A DNA stretch of 9,209 bases from Clostridia bacterium (GCA_017455945.1 JAFTLM010000401.1:1-9209), one strand, 5' to 3'; positions 1-6,533 are shown, counted from the first letter of the stretch. Notes: generated from the letters alone by a model not told the origin. Translations and numbers: made by a program.

Positions 1-762
1 AGCGAGACGATTCTGCATCCGGCACTTACGATGCTCCTTGCCGTACAACCCGAGGTGCTTAACGGTATGATGAGCAACAGCACCTTCCGTGGCAGAGGTC
101 TGACAGCACGATTCCTTTATGCGATGCCGAAGTCTCCCGTGGTCAGACGTGCATTTGACACGCGCCCTATTCCCGAAGCCACGAAGAAAGCCTATTCGGA
201 GCTTATCACGGATCTCCTTGATGCCGACGGAGAACTGATGGACATTGAGCTTTCCAAGGAAGCCTACGGCGTTCTGAAGGAACTGTTCGACAAGACCGAA
301 AAGAGCCTCGGCGGTGAGCTTTCCGACATCGTGGATTGGGCAGGTAAATACGTAGGTGCGGTGCTTCGCATTGCGGGACTTCTGCACTTCACGGAGCATC
401 ACGGTCCATTCCATTGTACCGAGGTGAGCGTTGACACCATGCGCTCCGCCGTTACCATCGGTGAGTACTTCCTGGAACACGCCAAGGCTGCCTATTCGCT
501 GATGGGGGCAGACCCCGTCAACAAGCAATGCGAGTATCTTCTTGCCGCTATCAAGCGTGACGGACTTGCCGAGTTCTCTCGCAGAGATGCAATGCGAGCT
601 TGCCGTAGGTTTAAGACGGCGGAGTCATTGCAAGCGGTGCTTAACCGTCTTTGCGAATACGGTTACATCGCACCCAAGCCGTCGGAACCTTATAACGGCG
701 TTGGCAGAAAGCCGTCCGAGGTTTATCTCACAAATCCGTGCCTGCTTGACGGCTCGACCTAA
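1..762 (+). CDS. DUF3987-type primase/helicase-like replication protein, 3' part
   Basis: The reading frame is open from base 1 (S-E-T-I-L-H-P-A-L-T then MLLAVQPEVL), so this is the C-terminal part of a longer protein and the first ATG at 31 is not its start. The stretch AVQPEVLNGMMSN followed by FRGRGLTARFLYAMP matches what I know of DUF3987 proteins, which are large primase/helicase-like proteins of phages and integrative elements. An alpha-helical middle and a winged-helix-like C-terminus follow (EFSRRDAMRAC ... LQAVLNRLCEYGYI). The visible part is about 253 residues and ends in LLDGST. Inferred role: replication of the excised element. Its position upstream of a zinc/HTH gene, a SHOCT-like gene and tandem serine recombinases is usual for Clostridia elements. 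The family call is from memory of motifs; the catalytic part lies outside the window. Confidence 0.75.
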   Translation, partial: SETILHPALTMLLAVQPEVLNGMMSNSTFRGRGLTARFLYAMPKSPVVRRAFDTRPIPEATKKAYSELITDLLDADGELMDIELSKEAYGVLKELFDKTEKSLGGELSDIVDWAGKYVGAVLRIAGLLHFTEHHGPFHCTEVSVDTMRSAVTIGEYFLEHAKAAYSLMGADPVNKQCEYLLAAIKRDGLAEFSRRDAMRACRRFKTAESLQAVLNRLCEYGYIAPKPSEPYNGVGRKPSEVYLTNPCLLDGST

Positions 763-785
763 CTGTCCCTTCTGTCCGTTCTGTC
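763..785. repeat. 2.5 copies of a 9-bp tandem repeat after the primase stop
   Basis: CTGTCCCTT, CTGTCCGTT and CTGTC follow each other directly after the TAA stop codon at 760-762. The array is short and could be chance, a remnant of coding sequence from a longer relative, or a small binding site. No function can be assigned. Confidence 0.5.
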
Positions 786-810
786 ACAGAGGGGGAGGGG
801 CGGTCAATAT

Positions 811-893
811 CTTACGCCGCATCTATTTCGTAAGCGGCAAGGGACCCTCACGCGCAAAAAGGAGAAATCAAAGGGGGTATTAAAGGATACCCC
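811..893 (+). other. Two small hairpins in the spacer before the HTH/zinc gene
   Basis: Hairpin 1 pairs CTTACG (811-816) with CGTAAG (829-834). Hairpin 2 pairs GGGGTAT (874-880) with ATACCCC (887-893) over a 6-nt loop and is followed by AAAAA, not T, so it is not a + strand terminator. They may be mRNA processing or stability structures between the primase and the next gene. No clear promoter is seen in this spacer, so readthrough from upstream is plausible. Confidence 0.35.
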
Positions 894-931
894 AAAAACA
901 GCCAAAATCACATTAAAAAGGAGTTTTTTCT

Positions 932-1300
932 ATGAAAAAGCACGAAATTGAGCGTCTGGATATGCTCCGAAAGCAAGGAAAAAAGGCTTCGGAGATAGCA
1001 AAAACGCTTCAAATTTCACTCAATACGGTGCGTTCTTATATGCGCCGCCATCCCATTGAGAACGATAACCATCGCTGTAAAAACTGCGATAGACCCATAT
1101 ATCAACCATCCGGCAGAAAACCGAAGTTCTTCTGCTCGGACAAGTGCCGTATGACCTGGTGGAACAGCCACCGTGAAGCGGTCAACAAAAAAGCATACCG
1201 TACCTTTGTGTGCGAGTATTGCGGAAAGGAGTTTAAGGCTTATGCAACTGACACACGCAAATACTGCTCCCGTGGATGCTATTTCAAAAGAGGAGCTTGA
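932..1300 (+). CDS. Helix-turn-helix protein with two zinc-binding modules
   Basis: A 122-residue protein. Residues about 17-39 read as a helix-turn-helix (KKASEIAKTLQISLNTVRSY), like the region-4-type HTH that leads such proteins to be labelled sigma-70-like. Two zinc-ribbon-like modules of the form CxxC...CxxxC follow: C49, C52, C68, C72 and C94, C97, C112, C116. It is far too short to be a sigma factor, and no region 2 is present. The start is supported by AAAAGGAG at 916-923, 8 nt before the ATG. Its last 59 bases overlap the next gene, pointing to coupled translation. Probable role (inference): DNA-binding regulator of the element, perhaps of the recombinases just downstream. The domain reading is firm; the function is not known. 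Confidence 0.8.
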   Translation: MKKHEIERLDMLRKQGKKASEIAKTLQISLNTVRSYMRRHPIENDNHRCKNCDRPIYQPSGRKPKFFCSDKCRMTWWNSHREAVNKKAYRTFVCEYCGKEFKAYATDTRKYCSRGCYFKRGA

Positions 1301-1454
1301 GGCGGACAACCTCCGCATCATCCGCTACCGAACCGCCCTTGCTCTGATGGAAAATCTCTATCGCAAGGGTGAGATCTCGGAGGACACCTATCAGCGTTCA
1401 AGGAGGCTGATCGAGTTCCGTCACAACATAAAAGTTAACAGTATTTATCGCTGA
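1242..1454 (+). CDS. Small SHOCT-like protein
   Basis: A 70-residue protein starting at MQLTHANTAP. This start is preferred over the longer in-frame ATG at 1173 because GGAAAGGAG lies at 1222-1230 with usable spacing, and because the longer form would run deeper into the HTH/zinc gene in a different frame. Its central part, LMENLYRKGEISEDTYQRSR (residues about 35-54), resembles the SHOCT motif: a short helix, G-E-I, then an acidic turn and a second helix. SHOCT is a short domain thought to mediate oligomerisation or binding, often in element-borne proteins. No enzyme motif, signal peptide or membrane segment is present. It sits between the HTH/zinc gene, which it overlaps by 59 bases, and the recombinase promoter. 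Function unknown; an accessory role in regulation or recombination is a guess. Confidence 0.7.
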   Translation: MQLTHANTAPVDAISKEELEADNLRIIRYRTALALMENLYRKGEISEDTYQRSRRLIEFRHNIKVNSIYR

Positions 1455-1460
1455 TAACGC

Positions 1461-1495
1461 TTGACTTTTCGGGGCTTTAGAGTGATATATATAGT
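1461..1495 (+). promoter_or_regulatory. Probable promoter of the recombinase pair
   Basis: TTGACT at 1461-1466 is a good -35. An extended -10, TGATATATA, places TATATA at 1486-1491 with TG one base before it; the spacer of 19 is long, which the extended -10 could offset. GATATA at 17-bp spacing is the alternative. The site fills the short gap between the SHOCT-like gene and the first recombinase. The run GGGG...ATATATATA...CCC around it could also bind a regulator. Confidence 0.5.
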
Positions 1496-1522
1496 ACCCA
1501 AAATCAATACAAAGGAGGAGCT

Positions 1523-2791
1523 ATGAGAACCATAGAACAAGTACGATTCACGCCCTCCATACCTCGCCCCGAAAGGGTCGCAGCGTATGCCAGGGTATCC
1601 AGCGGAAAGGAGGCAATGCTTCACTCACTTTCCGCCCAGGTAGACTATTACAGCACCTACATCCGCCGCCATCCCGGTTGGGAATACGTAGGCGTTTATA
1701 CCGATGAAGCAAAGACGGGCACCAAGGACAGCCGTGAGAGCTTTCAACGTTTGCTTGCTGATTGCCGTGGCGGTAAGATTGACCACATCATCACAAAATC
1801 GGTCAGCCGATTTGCCCGTAACACGGTAACCCTGCTTGAAACCGTTAGGGAGCTTCGGAATATGGGTATCAGCGTTTATTTTGAGGAGCAGAACATCGAC
1901 ACGATGACCGCCGAGGGAGAACTGATGCTGACCATTCTCGCATCCTATGCCCAAGAAGAAAGCCTTTCAGCAAGCGAGAATCAAAAGTGGCGCATACGGC
2001 AAAATTTTGAGGAAGGCAAGCCTTGGAAGGGTGTGATGCTCGGCTATCGCCTGAAAGACGGACAGTACGTCATCGTGCCGGATGAAGCCGAAATCGTCAA
2101 AAACATCTATGCCGACTTCCTTTCGGGCAAGGGTGTGGAGGCGATTATGAAATCCCTCAACGAGAGCGGAGTGCTGACGCAGCAAGGCTTCACCTGGCAC
2201 AGAAGTGCCATTATGCGGATACTCCGCAACTATGCCTACACGGGCAATCTGCTGTTGCAGACCAAATTCCGTGAGAACCATCTTACCAAGATAACAAGGG
2301 TCAACCGAGGGGAGCTACCGCAATACCACGCCGTGGGAACGCACGAAGCCATTATCGACCTTGCCACCTTTGAAGCGGTGCAAGCCGAGATTGCAAGACG
2401 CGCCGAAAAGCACACCAAACCGCATACACGGCATACCTACCCCTTCAGCGGAATTATGACTTGTGCCGTATGCGGTAAGCACTACCGCCGAAAGACAACG
2501 CCCACGGGTCCCGTGTGGATATGCACCACCTACAACACCCACGGCAAAAAGGCTTGTGCTTCAAAGGCAATTCCGGAGCCGACACTTATTGCCCTTGCGG
2601 AGAAAAACGCCCACCGTGGGCAGATAACCGCCGTTACGGTGGAACAGAACAATCGATTGACATTTACCTTTGCCGACGGCAGCGAAAGCCGTGAAGTTTG
2701 GCAAGACCGCTCCCGATCCGAAAGCTGGACAGACGAGATGAGAGCCGAGGTCGGCAGAAAAACAAGAGAAAGGATGAATAAAGATGCCTAA
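1523..2791 (+). CDS. Large serine recombinase 1, short form without coiled coil
   Basis: A 422-residue serine recombinase. The resolvase-type catalytic domain spans about 17-160: YARVSS carries the nucleophile S26 with R24, and SVSRFARN gives R96 and R99. The recombinase DNA-binding domain is about 165-300 (LGYR ... IVPDEAEIVKNIY). A zinc ribbon uses C314, C317, C334 and C345. Unlike its neighbour it has almost nothing between the zinc ribbon and the final strand motif VTVEQNNRLTFTFADGSE (371-388), where recombinase 2 has a long coiled coil. Translation starts at an ATG 4 nt after AAAGGAGG (1511-1518). The stop overlaps the start of recombinase 2 by 8 bases, so the two should be made together. 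It probably acts in excision and integration of the element. Catalytic residues look intact. Certain as a family member; its separate role is inferred. Confidence 0.95.
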   Translation: MRTIEQVRFTPSIPRPERVAAYARVSSGKEAMLHSLSAQVDYYSTYIRRHPGWEYVGVYTDEAKTGTKDSRESFQRLLADCRGGKIDHIITKSVSRFARNTVTLLETVRELRNMGISVYFEEQNIDTMTAEGELMLTILASYAQEESLSASENQKWRIRQNFEEGKPWKGVMLGYRLKDGQYVIVPDEAEIVKNIYADFLSGKGVEAIMKSLNESGVLTQQGFTWHRSAIMRILRNYAYTGNLLLQTKFRENHLTKITRVNRGELPQYHAVGTHEAIIDLATFEAVQAEIARRAEKHTKPHTRHTYPFSGIMTCAVCGKHYRRKTTPTGPVWICTTYNTHGKKACASKAIPEPTLIALAEKNAHRGQITAVTVEQNNRLTFTFADGSESREVWQDRSRSESWTDEMRAEVGRKTRERMNKDA

Positions 2792-4373
2792 AGCAAAAAA
2801 CGTAACCGTGATACCCGCCACACGAAATCTGCACACGGGTACACCGATGGATGCCAAGAGAAGAAGAAAGGTGGCAGGCTACGCCCGTGTATCCACCGAC
2901 AGCGATGAACAGTTTACCTCCTATGAGGCACAGGTGGACTATTACACCCAGTTCATACAAAGCAATCCAGAATGGGAGCTTGTGGAGATCTACACCGACG
3001 AGGGCATTTCGGGGCTTTCCTCTAAAAATCGAGAAGGCTTCAACCGTATGATTGCCGATGCTCTCAAGGGACGGATCGACCTGATCGTCACCAAGTCGGT
3101 CAGCCGTTTCGCACGAAACACGGTAGACACGCTGACCACGGTGCGAAAGCTCAAGGATGCAGGCGTTGAGGTCTTCTTCCAAAAGGAGAACATCTTCACC
3201 CTCGACAGCAAGGGCGAACTCCTCATAACCATTATGTCATCCCTCGCCCAGGAAGAGAGCCGTTCCATCTCCGAGAACGTGACCTGGGGACAGCGTAAGA
3301 GCTTTTCGGACGGCAAGGTGAAGCTACCGTATAAGCGTTTTCTCGGCTACCGCAAGGGAGCGGACGGTACTCCCGAAATCGTTCCCGAGGAGGCAGAAAT
3401 CATCCTCCGCATTTACAGCGACTTCATCTCCGGCAAAGCCCCCTCAACCATCGCAAGAGAGCTGACCCGTGACGGCGTTCTCACACCGGGTGGTAAGACG
3501 GTGTGGGAGAAGAAAACGGTACTGAGTATCCTTACCAATGAAAAATACAAAGGTGCCGCACTGTTGCAGAAACGATATACGGTAGACTTCCTTCAGAAGA
3601 AAACAAAGATAAACGAAGGTGAGGTCCCACAATACTATGTGGAAAACAGCCACCCCGCCATCATCGAGCCGGAGGAATGGGACAGAGTGCAGATAGAGCT
3701 GGCACGGCGCAAAGCCAGCGGTACGGCTACTTGCAGCAACTCACCGTTCTCCACCAAGGTCTTCTGCGGTGATTGCGGTTCAAGGTACACGCCCATCACC
3801 TGGCACTCCAACGATAAATACCGCCGTATCATATGGCAATGCATCAACAAGTTCCATAACCCCGTCAAATGCACCACCACCCATCTCACCGCAGAACAGC
3901 TTGAGCAGAAGTTCCTTGAGATGTTCGCCATCTACTTTGCCGACCGCAAGGCAACCATCGACACCCTTCGGTACGTGCAGAAAACGCTGACGGACACCGA
4001 TTTTATTGACGATGACATTGAGGCTTGCGAGAGGGAGATGGATATCCTTACGGAGATGCTGCGACAGACGGTGATGCAGAACGCCTCCGCTTCGGTCAGC
4101 GAGGAGGAATACCGCCGCCGTTACAATGACCTCACCGAACGCTTTCACGCCGAGGAGGAAAAGCTCAAACGCCTTACCGAACGGCGCAAACGGATGGATG
4201 CCGAGTCTATCGCCATCGGTGGTATGCTCTCCCAACTGACCGAGCTTGAAGCACCGCCCATCGAATTTGACGAAAAGCTATGGCACGCTGTGGTCGACCG
4301 TGTAACCGTCTACAACGATGACCGTTTGGTATATTCGCTGAAGGACGGAACGGAGATAACGGTTGAGCTTTGA
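2784..4373 (+). CDS. Large serine recombinase 2, full-length form
   Basis: A 529-residue serine recombinase of normal size for the TndX/TnpX-like group. The basic N-terminus (DAKRRRK) leads into the catalytic domain, with S37 in GYARVST and R35, then R108 and R111 in SVSRFARN. The recombinase domain is about 185-310 (FLGYR, IVPEEAEIILRIY, SILTNEKYKGA). The zinc ribbon uses C328, C331, C353 and C363. A charged coiled coil spans about 410-485, and the C-terminal strand motif is VTVYNDDRLVYSLKDGTE. It starts inside the end of recombinase 1 (ATG at 2784) with AAAGGA shortly upstream. All key residues are present, so it is likely active. In this family the coiled coil controls synapsis and direction of recombination. 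Likely job: integrase/excisionase of the element, alone or with recombinase 1. Confidence 0.96.
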   Translation: MPKAKNVTVIPATRNLHTGTPMDAKRRRKVAGYARVSTDSDEQFTSYEAQVDYYTQFIQSNPEWELVEIYTDEGISGLSSKNREGFNRMIADALKGRIDLIVTKSVSRFARNTVDTLTTVRKLKDAGVEVFFQKENIFTLDSKGELLITIMSSLAQEESRSISENVTWGQRKSFSDGKVKLPYKRFLGYRKGADGTPEIVPEEAEIILRIYSDFISGKAPSTIARELTRDGVLTPGGKTVWEKKTVLSILTNEKYKGAALLQKRYTVDFLQKKTKINEGEVPQYYVENSHPAIIEPEEWDRVQIELARRKASGTATCSNSPFSTKVFCGDCGSRYTPITWHSNDKYRRIIWQCINKFHNPVKCTTTHLTAEQLEQKFLEMFAIYFADRKATIDTLRYVQKTLTDTDFIDDDIEACEREMDILTEMLRQTVMQNASASVSEEEYRRRYNDLTERFHAEEEKLKRLTERRKRMDAESIAIGGMLSQLTELEAPPIEFDEKLWHAVVDRVTVYNDDRLVYSLKDGTEITVEL

Positions 4374-4383
4374 GAGAGAATAG

Positions 4384-4425
4384 AAAAGTCCCCGAATGGC
4401 ACCTTGGTACGATGCTGTTCGGGGA
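4384..4425 (-). terminator. Terminator between recombinase 2 and the MATE gene, possibly bidirectional
   Basis: TCCCCGAA (4389-4396) pairs with TTCGGGGA (4418-4425) around a 21-nt loop that itself holds ACC-TT-GGT. On the - strand the stem is followed by CTTTTCT, a good tail for the MATE gene ending at 4431. On the + strand it is followed by TTTGCTTATT, weaker but usable for the recombinase operon ending at 4373. Confidence 0.7.
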
Positions 4426-4430
4426 TTTGC

Positions 4431-5756
4431 TTATTGTACGTTCGTAATGTTGATTTTTTCTTTTTTCAGTAGGAATGCATACGCTACCAAGGAAACAATG
4501 CTGTCAAAGGCGTTTCCGATACCGAAGAGGAGTGCGATTCCCGTGAGCGTGGGCGTCCATACATTTGTGGCATAAAGAATGAAAGCGATGCCGTAATAAA
4601 TCGTGTTCGTTACAACCGACTCAAATAGCATATAGTTTGTTTTGCCAAGTCCGTAAAAGGTAGAGTCAAATACATTCTGTATAGCATACAACACATAAAA
4701 TCCTACAAGTAGCATCACTAGCTCAAAAAGCTTATCCACATCGGTGAAATTCAAAACGTGTGTCATAAAAGGCTTCCATACGGGAATGCTGATAAACCAC
4801 AAAGCGGAGATAGTTGCCGTGATACCGAAATAGCCGAGTGAGTTGCGACGAATATTTTCTTTGTCTGCAGCCACCTCTTGTTTGATAAGCTCACCAAACT
4901 GAAGCACGGGCAGCAAAAGCCATCCCCAAATAAAGTTATTGGCTACCCAGTAAGTACCTTGCTCACCAACCACATTGACCATACGGGCAATCATCACCAT
5001 ATAAGCAACGTTGCGAACCAAAGACTCAATGCCGGAAACGCTGCCGACCTTGATGAACTCCTTTGTCCAGGTAAAATCAAGTCTTGCACCCGAAAACACC
5101 TTGATTTCTTCTTTGGCAAGAAGGATCAGCGAAACCGCAAGCAGGAGGGCGTTTACAAGAATGTTAGAGTATCCGATGCCGTTTACACCGAGATTTGCCG
5201 ATATGGGCAAGGAAGATACGAGGAAGGTATCCGCCACAAGGCAAAGCACAAGTCTTGCCCCTGTGAGCGCATACAGATATTTACTCTTGTTTACAGTAAC
5301 GAGGGCAACAAGAGCAAACTGTGTTAGTATTGAGAATATGTTTGCGATGCTCTCAATTCTGATGTAGGATGCGGATGCTTCGATAATGCTTGTGTCGGTT
5401 GCCATAAGCGTAAGCATTGGCTCGGCAAAAACAATCACGGCGGCTGAAAGAACGGCATACACGCCGAGAGAGATGAGCATACCCGTCCGCACACGATTGG
5501 AGAACTTATTGTTATCATCTTTAACCTTGCCTATGAAATAGAAGAGCGGTAGAATGATTGCCTCGTTCATGATTTCGTAGAGTAGGTTTACCCAAGAAAG
5601 CTGACCCGCAATAGAAAACGACCATTCTCCCGGTAGCTGACCGAGAAAGAACACACGAACCGTGGTGTAGATAGTCGGTGCAAGTCCGAGAACGAGAAGT
5701 GCTGCGAAAAGCTTGTAGTTGATGCGGCTGAGTGACAGTTTGATTTTGGAAAACAT
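4431..5756 (-). CDS. MATE-family efflux transporter
   Basis: A 441-residue, strongly hydrophobic integral membrane protein with about 12 predicted segments, the normal size and layout for the MATE family (cation-coupled drug/toxin exporters of the cytoplasmic membrane). Family-like features are the N-terminal LFAALLVLGLAPTIYTTV, the loop FYFIGKVKDDNN, and the second half beginning around FTWTKEFIKVGSVSGIESLV, repeating the first as expected for two six-helix bundles. The ATG has AAAAGGGG about 9 nt upstream. The gene points toward the recombinases, is alone in its unit, and has its own promoter, a long structured leader and a terminator. Its sequence looks more AT-rich than the recombinase genes, hinting at separate origin. 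Substrate cannot be predicted. The family call is confident; whether it is resistance cargo of the element or a host gene is open. Confidence 0.85.
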   Translation of the reverse strand: MFSKIKLSLSRINYKLFAALLVLGLAPTIYTTVRVFFLGQLPGEWSFSIAGQLSWVNLLYEIMNEAIILPLFYFIGKVKDDNNKFSNRVRTGMLISLGVYAVLSAAVIVFAEPMLTLMATDTSIIEASASYIRIESIANIFSILTQFALVALVTVNKSKYLYALTGARLVLCLVADTFLVSSLPISANLGVNGIGYSNILVNALLLAVSLILLAKEEIKVFSGARLDFTWTKEFIKVGSVSGIESLVRNVAYMVMIARMVNVVGEQGTYWVANNFIWGWLLLPVLQFGELIKQEVAADKENIRRNSLGYFGITATISALWFISIPVWKPFMTHVLNFTDVDKLFELVMLLVGFYVLYAIQNVFDSTFYGLGKTNYMLFESVVTNTIYYGIAFILYATNVWTPTLTGIALLFGIGNAFDSIVSLVAYAFLLKKEKINITNVQ

Positions 5757-5965
5757 ATAGGTTTACCCCTTTTCAAATATTAGCAAAGAGGACAAAAGAA
5801 AAAGCATCTGTACACAAGCGCAGACGCCGAAACGATGACAATTAGCCCATCAATGACGAGTCTGCGACCAAAAGTGCATCGTGCCGGAAGATACCGCAAG
5901 TCTGTCAGTTTTACAGTATGATTCCCATTTGCCAAACGGCAAAGCTTAAGTCGCTATTTACTTGC
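5757..5965 (-). promoter_or_regulatory. Long structured 5' leader of the MATE gene, candidate attenuator or riboswitch
   Basis: The promoter upstream predicts a leader of about 200 nt. The RNA can form TTTGCC-GTTT-GGCAAA (forward 5928-5943), CTGT/ACAG (5902-5916) and a possible closing stem GCAAGT/ACTTGC (5960-5965 with 5896-5901). Further down, CGCAGAC (5860-5866) can pair with GTCTGCG (5819-5825), and that second arm overlaps the left arm of a terminator hairpin, so the two folds exclude each other. I matched the leader against remembered riboswitch cores (cobalamin, ykkC/guanidine, fluoride, SAM, THF) and none fit. A 9-codon ORF (ATG at 5879, reading MHFWSQTRH) covers the antiterminator arm but lacks a ribosome site. 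Confidence 0.5.
5791..5827 (-). terminator. Conditional terminator inside the MATE leader
   Basis: In RNA sense GCGTCTG (forward 5821-5827) pairs with CAGATGC (5804-5810), 7 bp with one G-U, over a 10-nt loop, followed by TTTTTCTTTT. It lies upstream of the MATE start codon, so it would switch the gene off unless the competing hairpin forms. Confidence 0.6.
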
Positions 5966-5969
5966 CTAT

Positions 5970-5998
5970 ATTATATCACACCTCTTGGTAAAAAACAA
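5970..5998 (-). promoter_or_regulatory. Promoter of the MATE gene
   Basis: Read on the - strand: TTGTTT (5993-5998), 17-bp spacer, TATAAT (5970-5975). The predicted start is near 5963, some 205 nt before the MATE start codon. Confidence 0.75.
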
Positions 5999-6020
5999 TC
6001 TTTTCTGAAAATTTAATACC

Positions 6021-6044
6021 TGAACGATTGAACCCTTGAACGAT
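6021..6044. repeat. Three tandem 8-bp repeats upstream of the MATE promoter
   Basis: TGAACGAT, TGAACCCT and TGAACGAT follow directly; the outer two are identical. The block ends 22 bp upstream of the MATE -35, a place where an activator could bind. It may equally be a chance repeat or part of an element junction. Confidence 0.5.
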
Positions 6045-6095
6045 ACCAAATCCGCCACTTATGCCTTGTTTGGGCAGAGGATGGCGGATTTATCG
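6041..6095. other. Strong hairpin between the MATE promoter and the tRNA-fMet terminators
   Basis: AAATCCGCCA (6048-6057) pairs perfectly with TGGCGGATTT (6082-6091), with GCC/GGC pairing inside and CGAT/ATCG outside. Neither strand has a clean T run after it, so it is a weak terminator at best; it could be a back-up terminator or a boundary structure. Confidence 0.4.
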
Positions 6096-6100
6096 TTTAT

Positions 6101-6148
6101 AAAAGAAAAAACGCCCTCAAAACCACCGAAAAGAGCGGTTTTAGGGCG
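6101..6148 (-). terminator. Strong Rho-independent terminator downstream of tRNA-fMet
   Basis: CGCCCT-C-AAAACC (6112-6124) pairs with GGTTTTAGGGCG (6137-6148) with a single bulged C. On the - strand it is followed by TTTTTTCTTTT. It is the second terminator-like structure after tRNA-fMet and protects the MATE unit from tRNA readthrough. Confidence 0.75.
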
Positions 6149-6170
6149 AAAATGAGGCGTTTTCCGTATA

Positions 6171-6212
6171 TAAAGCAAAATTCCATAGCCGAAATTGTAT
6201 CGACTATGGAAT
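6171..6212 (-). terminator. First terminator of tRNA-fMet
   Basis: ATTCCATAG (6180-6188) pairs with CTATGGAAT (6204-6212), with some CGA/TCG pairing inside the loop. On the - strand the stem runs into TTTTGCTTTA. It starts 6 nt after the encoded CCA. Confidence 0.7.
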
Positions 6213-6218
6213 CTTTTT

Positions 6219-6296
<78 letters not shown>

Positions 6297-6325
6297 ATAT
6301 TATGTTCTCGCCGTTCGCAAAGAGT

Positions 6326-6354
6326 ATTATATCATATCTCTTACCTTTTGTCAA
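6326..6354 (-). promoter_or_regulatory. Consensus promoter of tRNA-fMet
   Basis: On the - strand TTGACA (6349-6354), a 17-bp spacer and TATAAT (6326-6331) are all perfect consensus. The start near 6319 leaves a leader of about 23 nt before the tRNA. Confidence 0.9.
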
Positions 6355-6358
6355 CCCC

Positions 6359-6426
6359 TTTTTTACTTTTTACACGCGTTTTTTACTTTATTTTTTCTCT
6401 CTGTCACATTATATGCTCTTTTTTAC
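6359..6426 (-). promoter_or_regulatory. Phased A-tracts upstream of the tRNA-fMet promoter (UP-element-like)
   Basis: The string TTTTTTACT occurs at 6359, 6379 and 6419, spaced 20 and 40 bp, near two and four helical turns. In - strand terms these A6 tracts centre near -42, -62 and -102 relative to the promoter, the place of UP elements and bent DNA at strong stable-RNA promoters. Another T6 run at 6391 is out of this phase. The remaining gap up to the next terminator (to about 6485) holds only AT-rich sequence and a tiny AGCG/CGCT hairpin. Confidence 0.45.
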
Positions 6427-6488
6427 TGTTTTATTCGTATTTATTGTAAAATTTCCATACTCGGAGCGGTTCGACGCTTTTCTGCATC

Positions 6489-6533
6489 AAAAACAACAAA
6501 GAGATGGGCGTTGTGCCCATCTCTTTGTTGTTT
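6489..6533 (-). terminator. 19-bp perfect hairpin terminator of tRNA-Leu
   Basis: The arm at 6491-6509 and the arm at 6515-6533 are exact reverse complements with a 5-nt loop GTTGT. On the - strand the 3' arm ends GTTGTTT and continues TT. The stem begins at the last base of the tRNA CCA, so there is no single-stranded spacer between tRNA and terminator. Confidence 0.85.

Noticed and set aside
542..883. A 113-residue ORF on the + strand overlapping the end of the primase gene
   Set aside because: It is a different frame of the primase coding region running into the spacer, with no ribosome site at its start and low-complexity composition.
874..893. Terminator before the HTH/zinc gene
   Set aside because: The GGGGTAT/ATACCCC stem is followed by A residues on the + strand, not by a T run.
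4878..5367. Two + strand ORFs opposite the MATE gene
   Set aside because: They are antisense shadows of a convincing membrane protein and have no start signals.
5896..5965. Known riboswitch (cobalamin or guanidine type) in the MATE leader
   Set aside because: The hairpins are there, but the conserved core sequences of those classes as I know them are missing.
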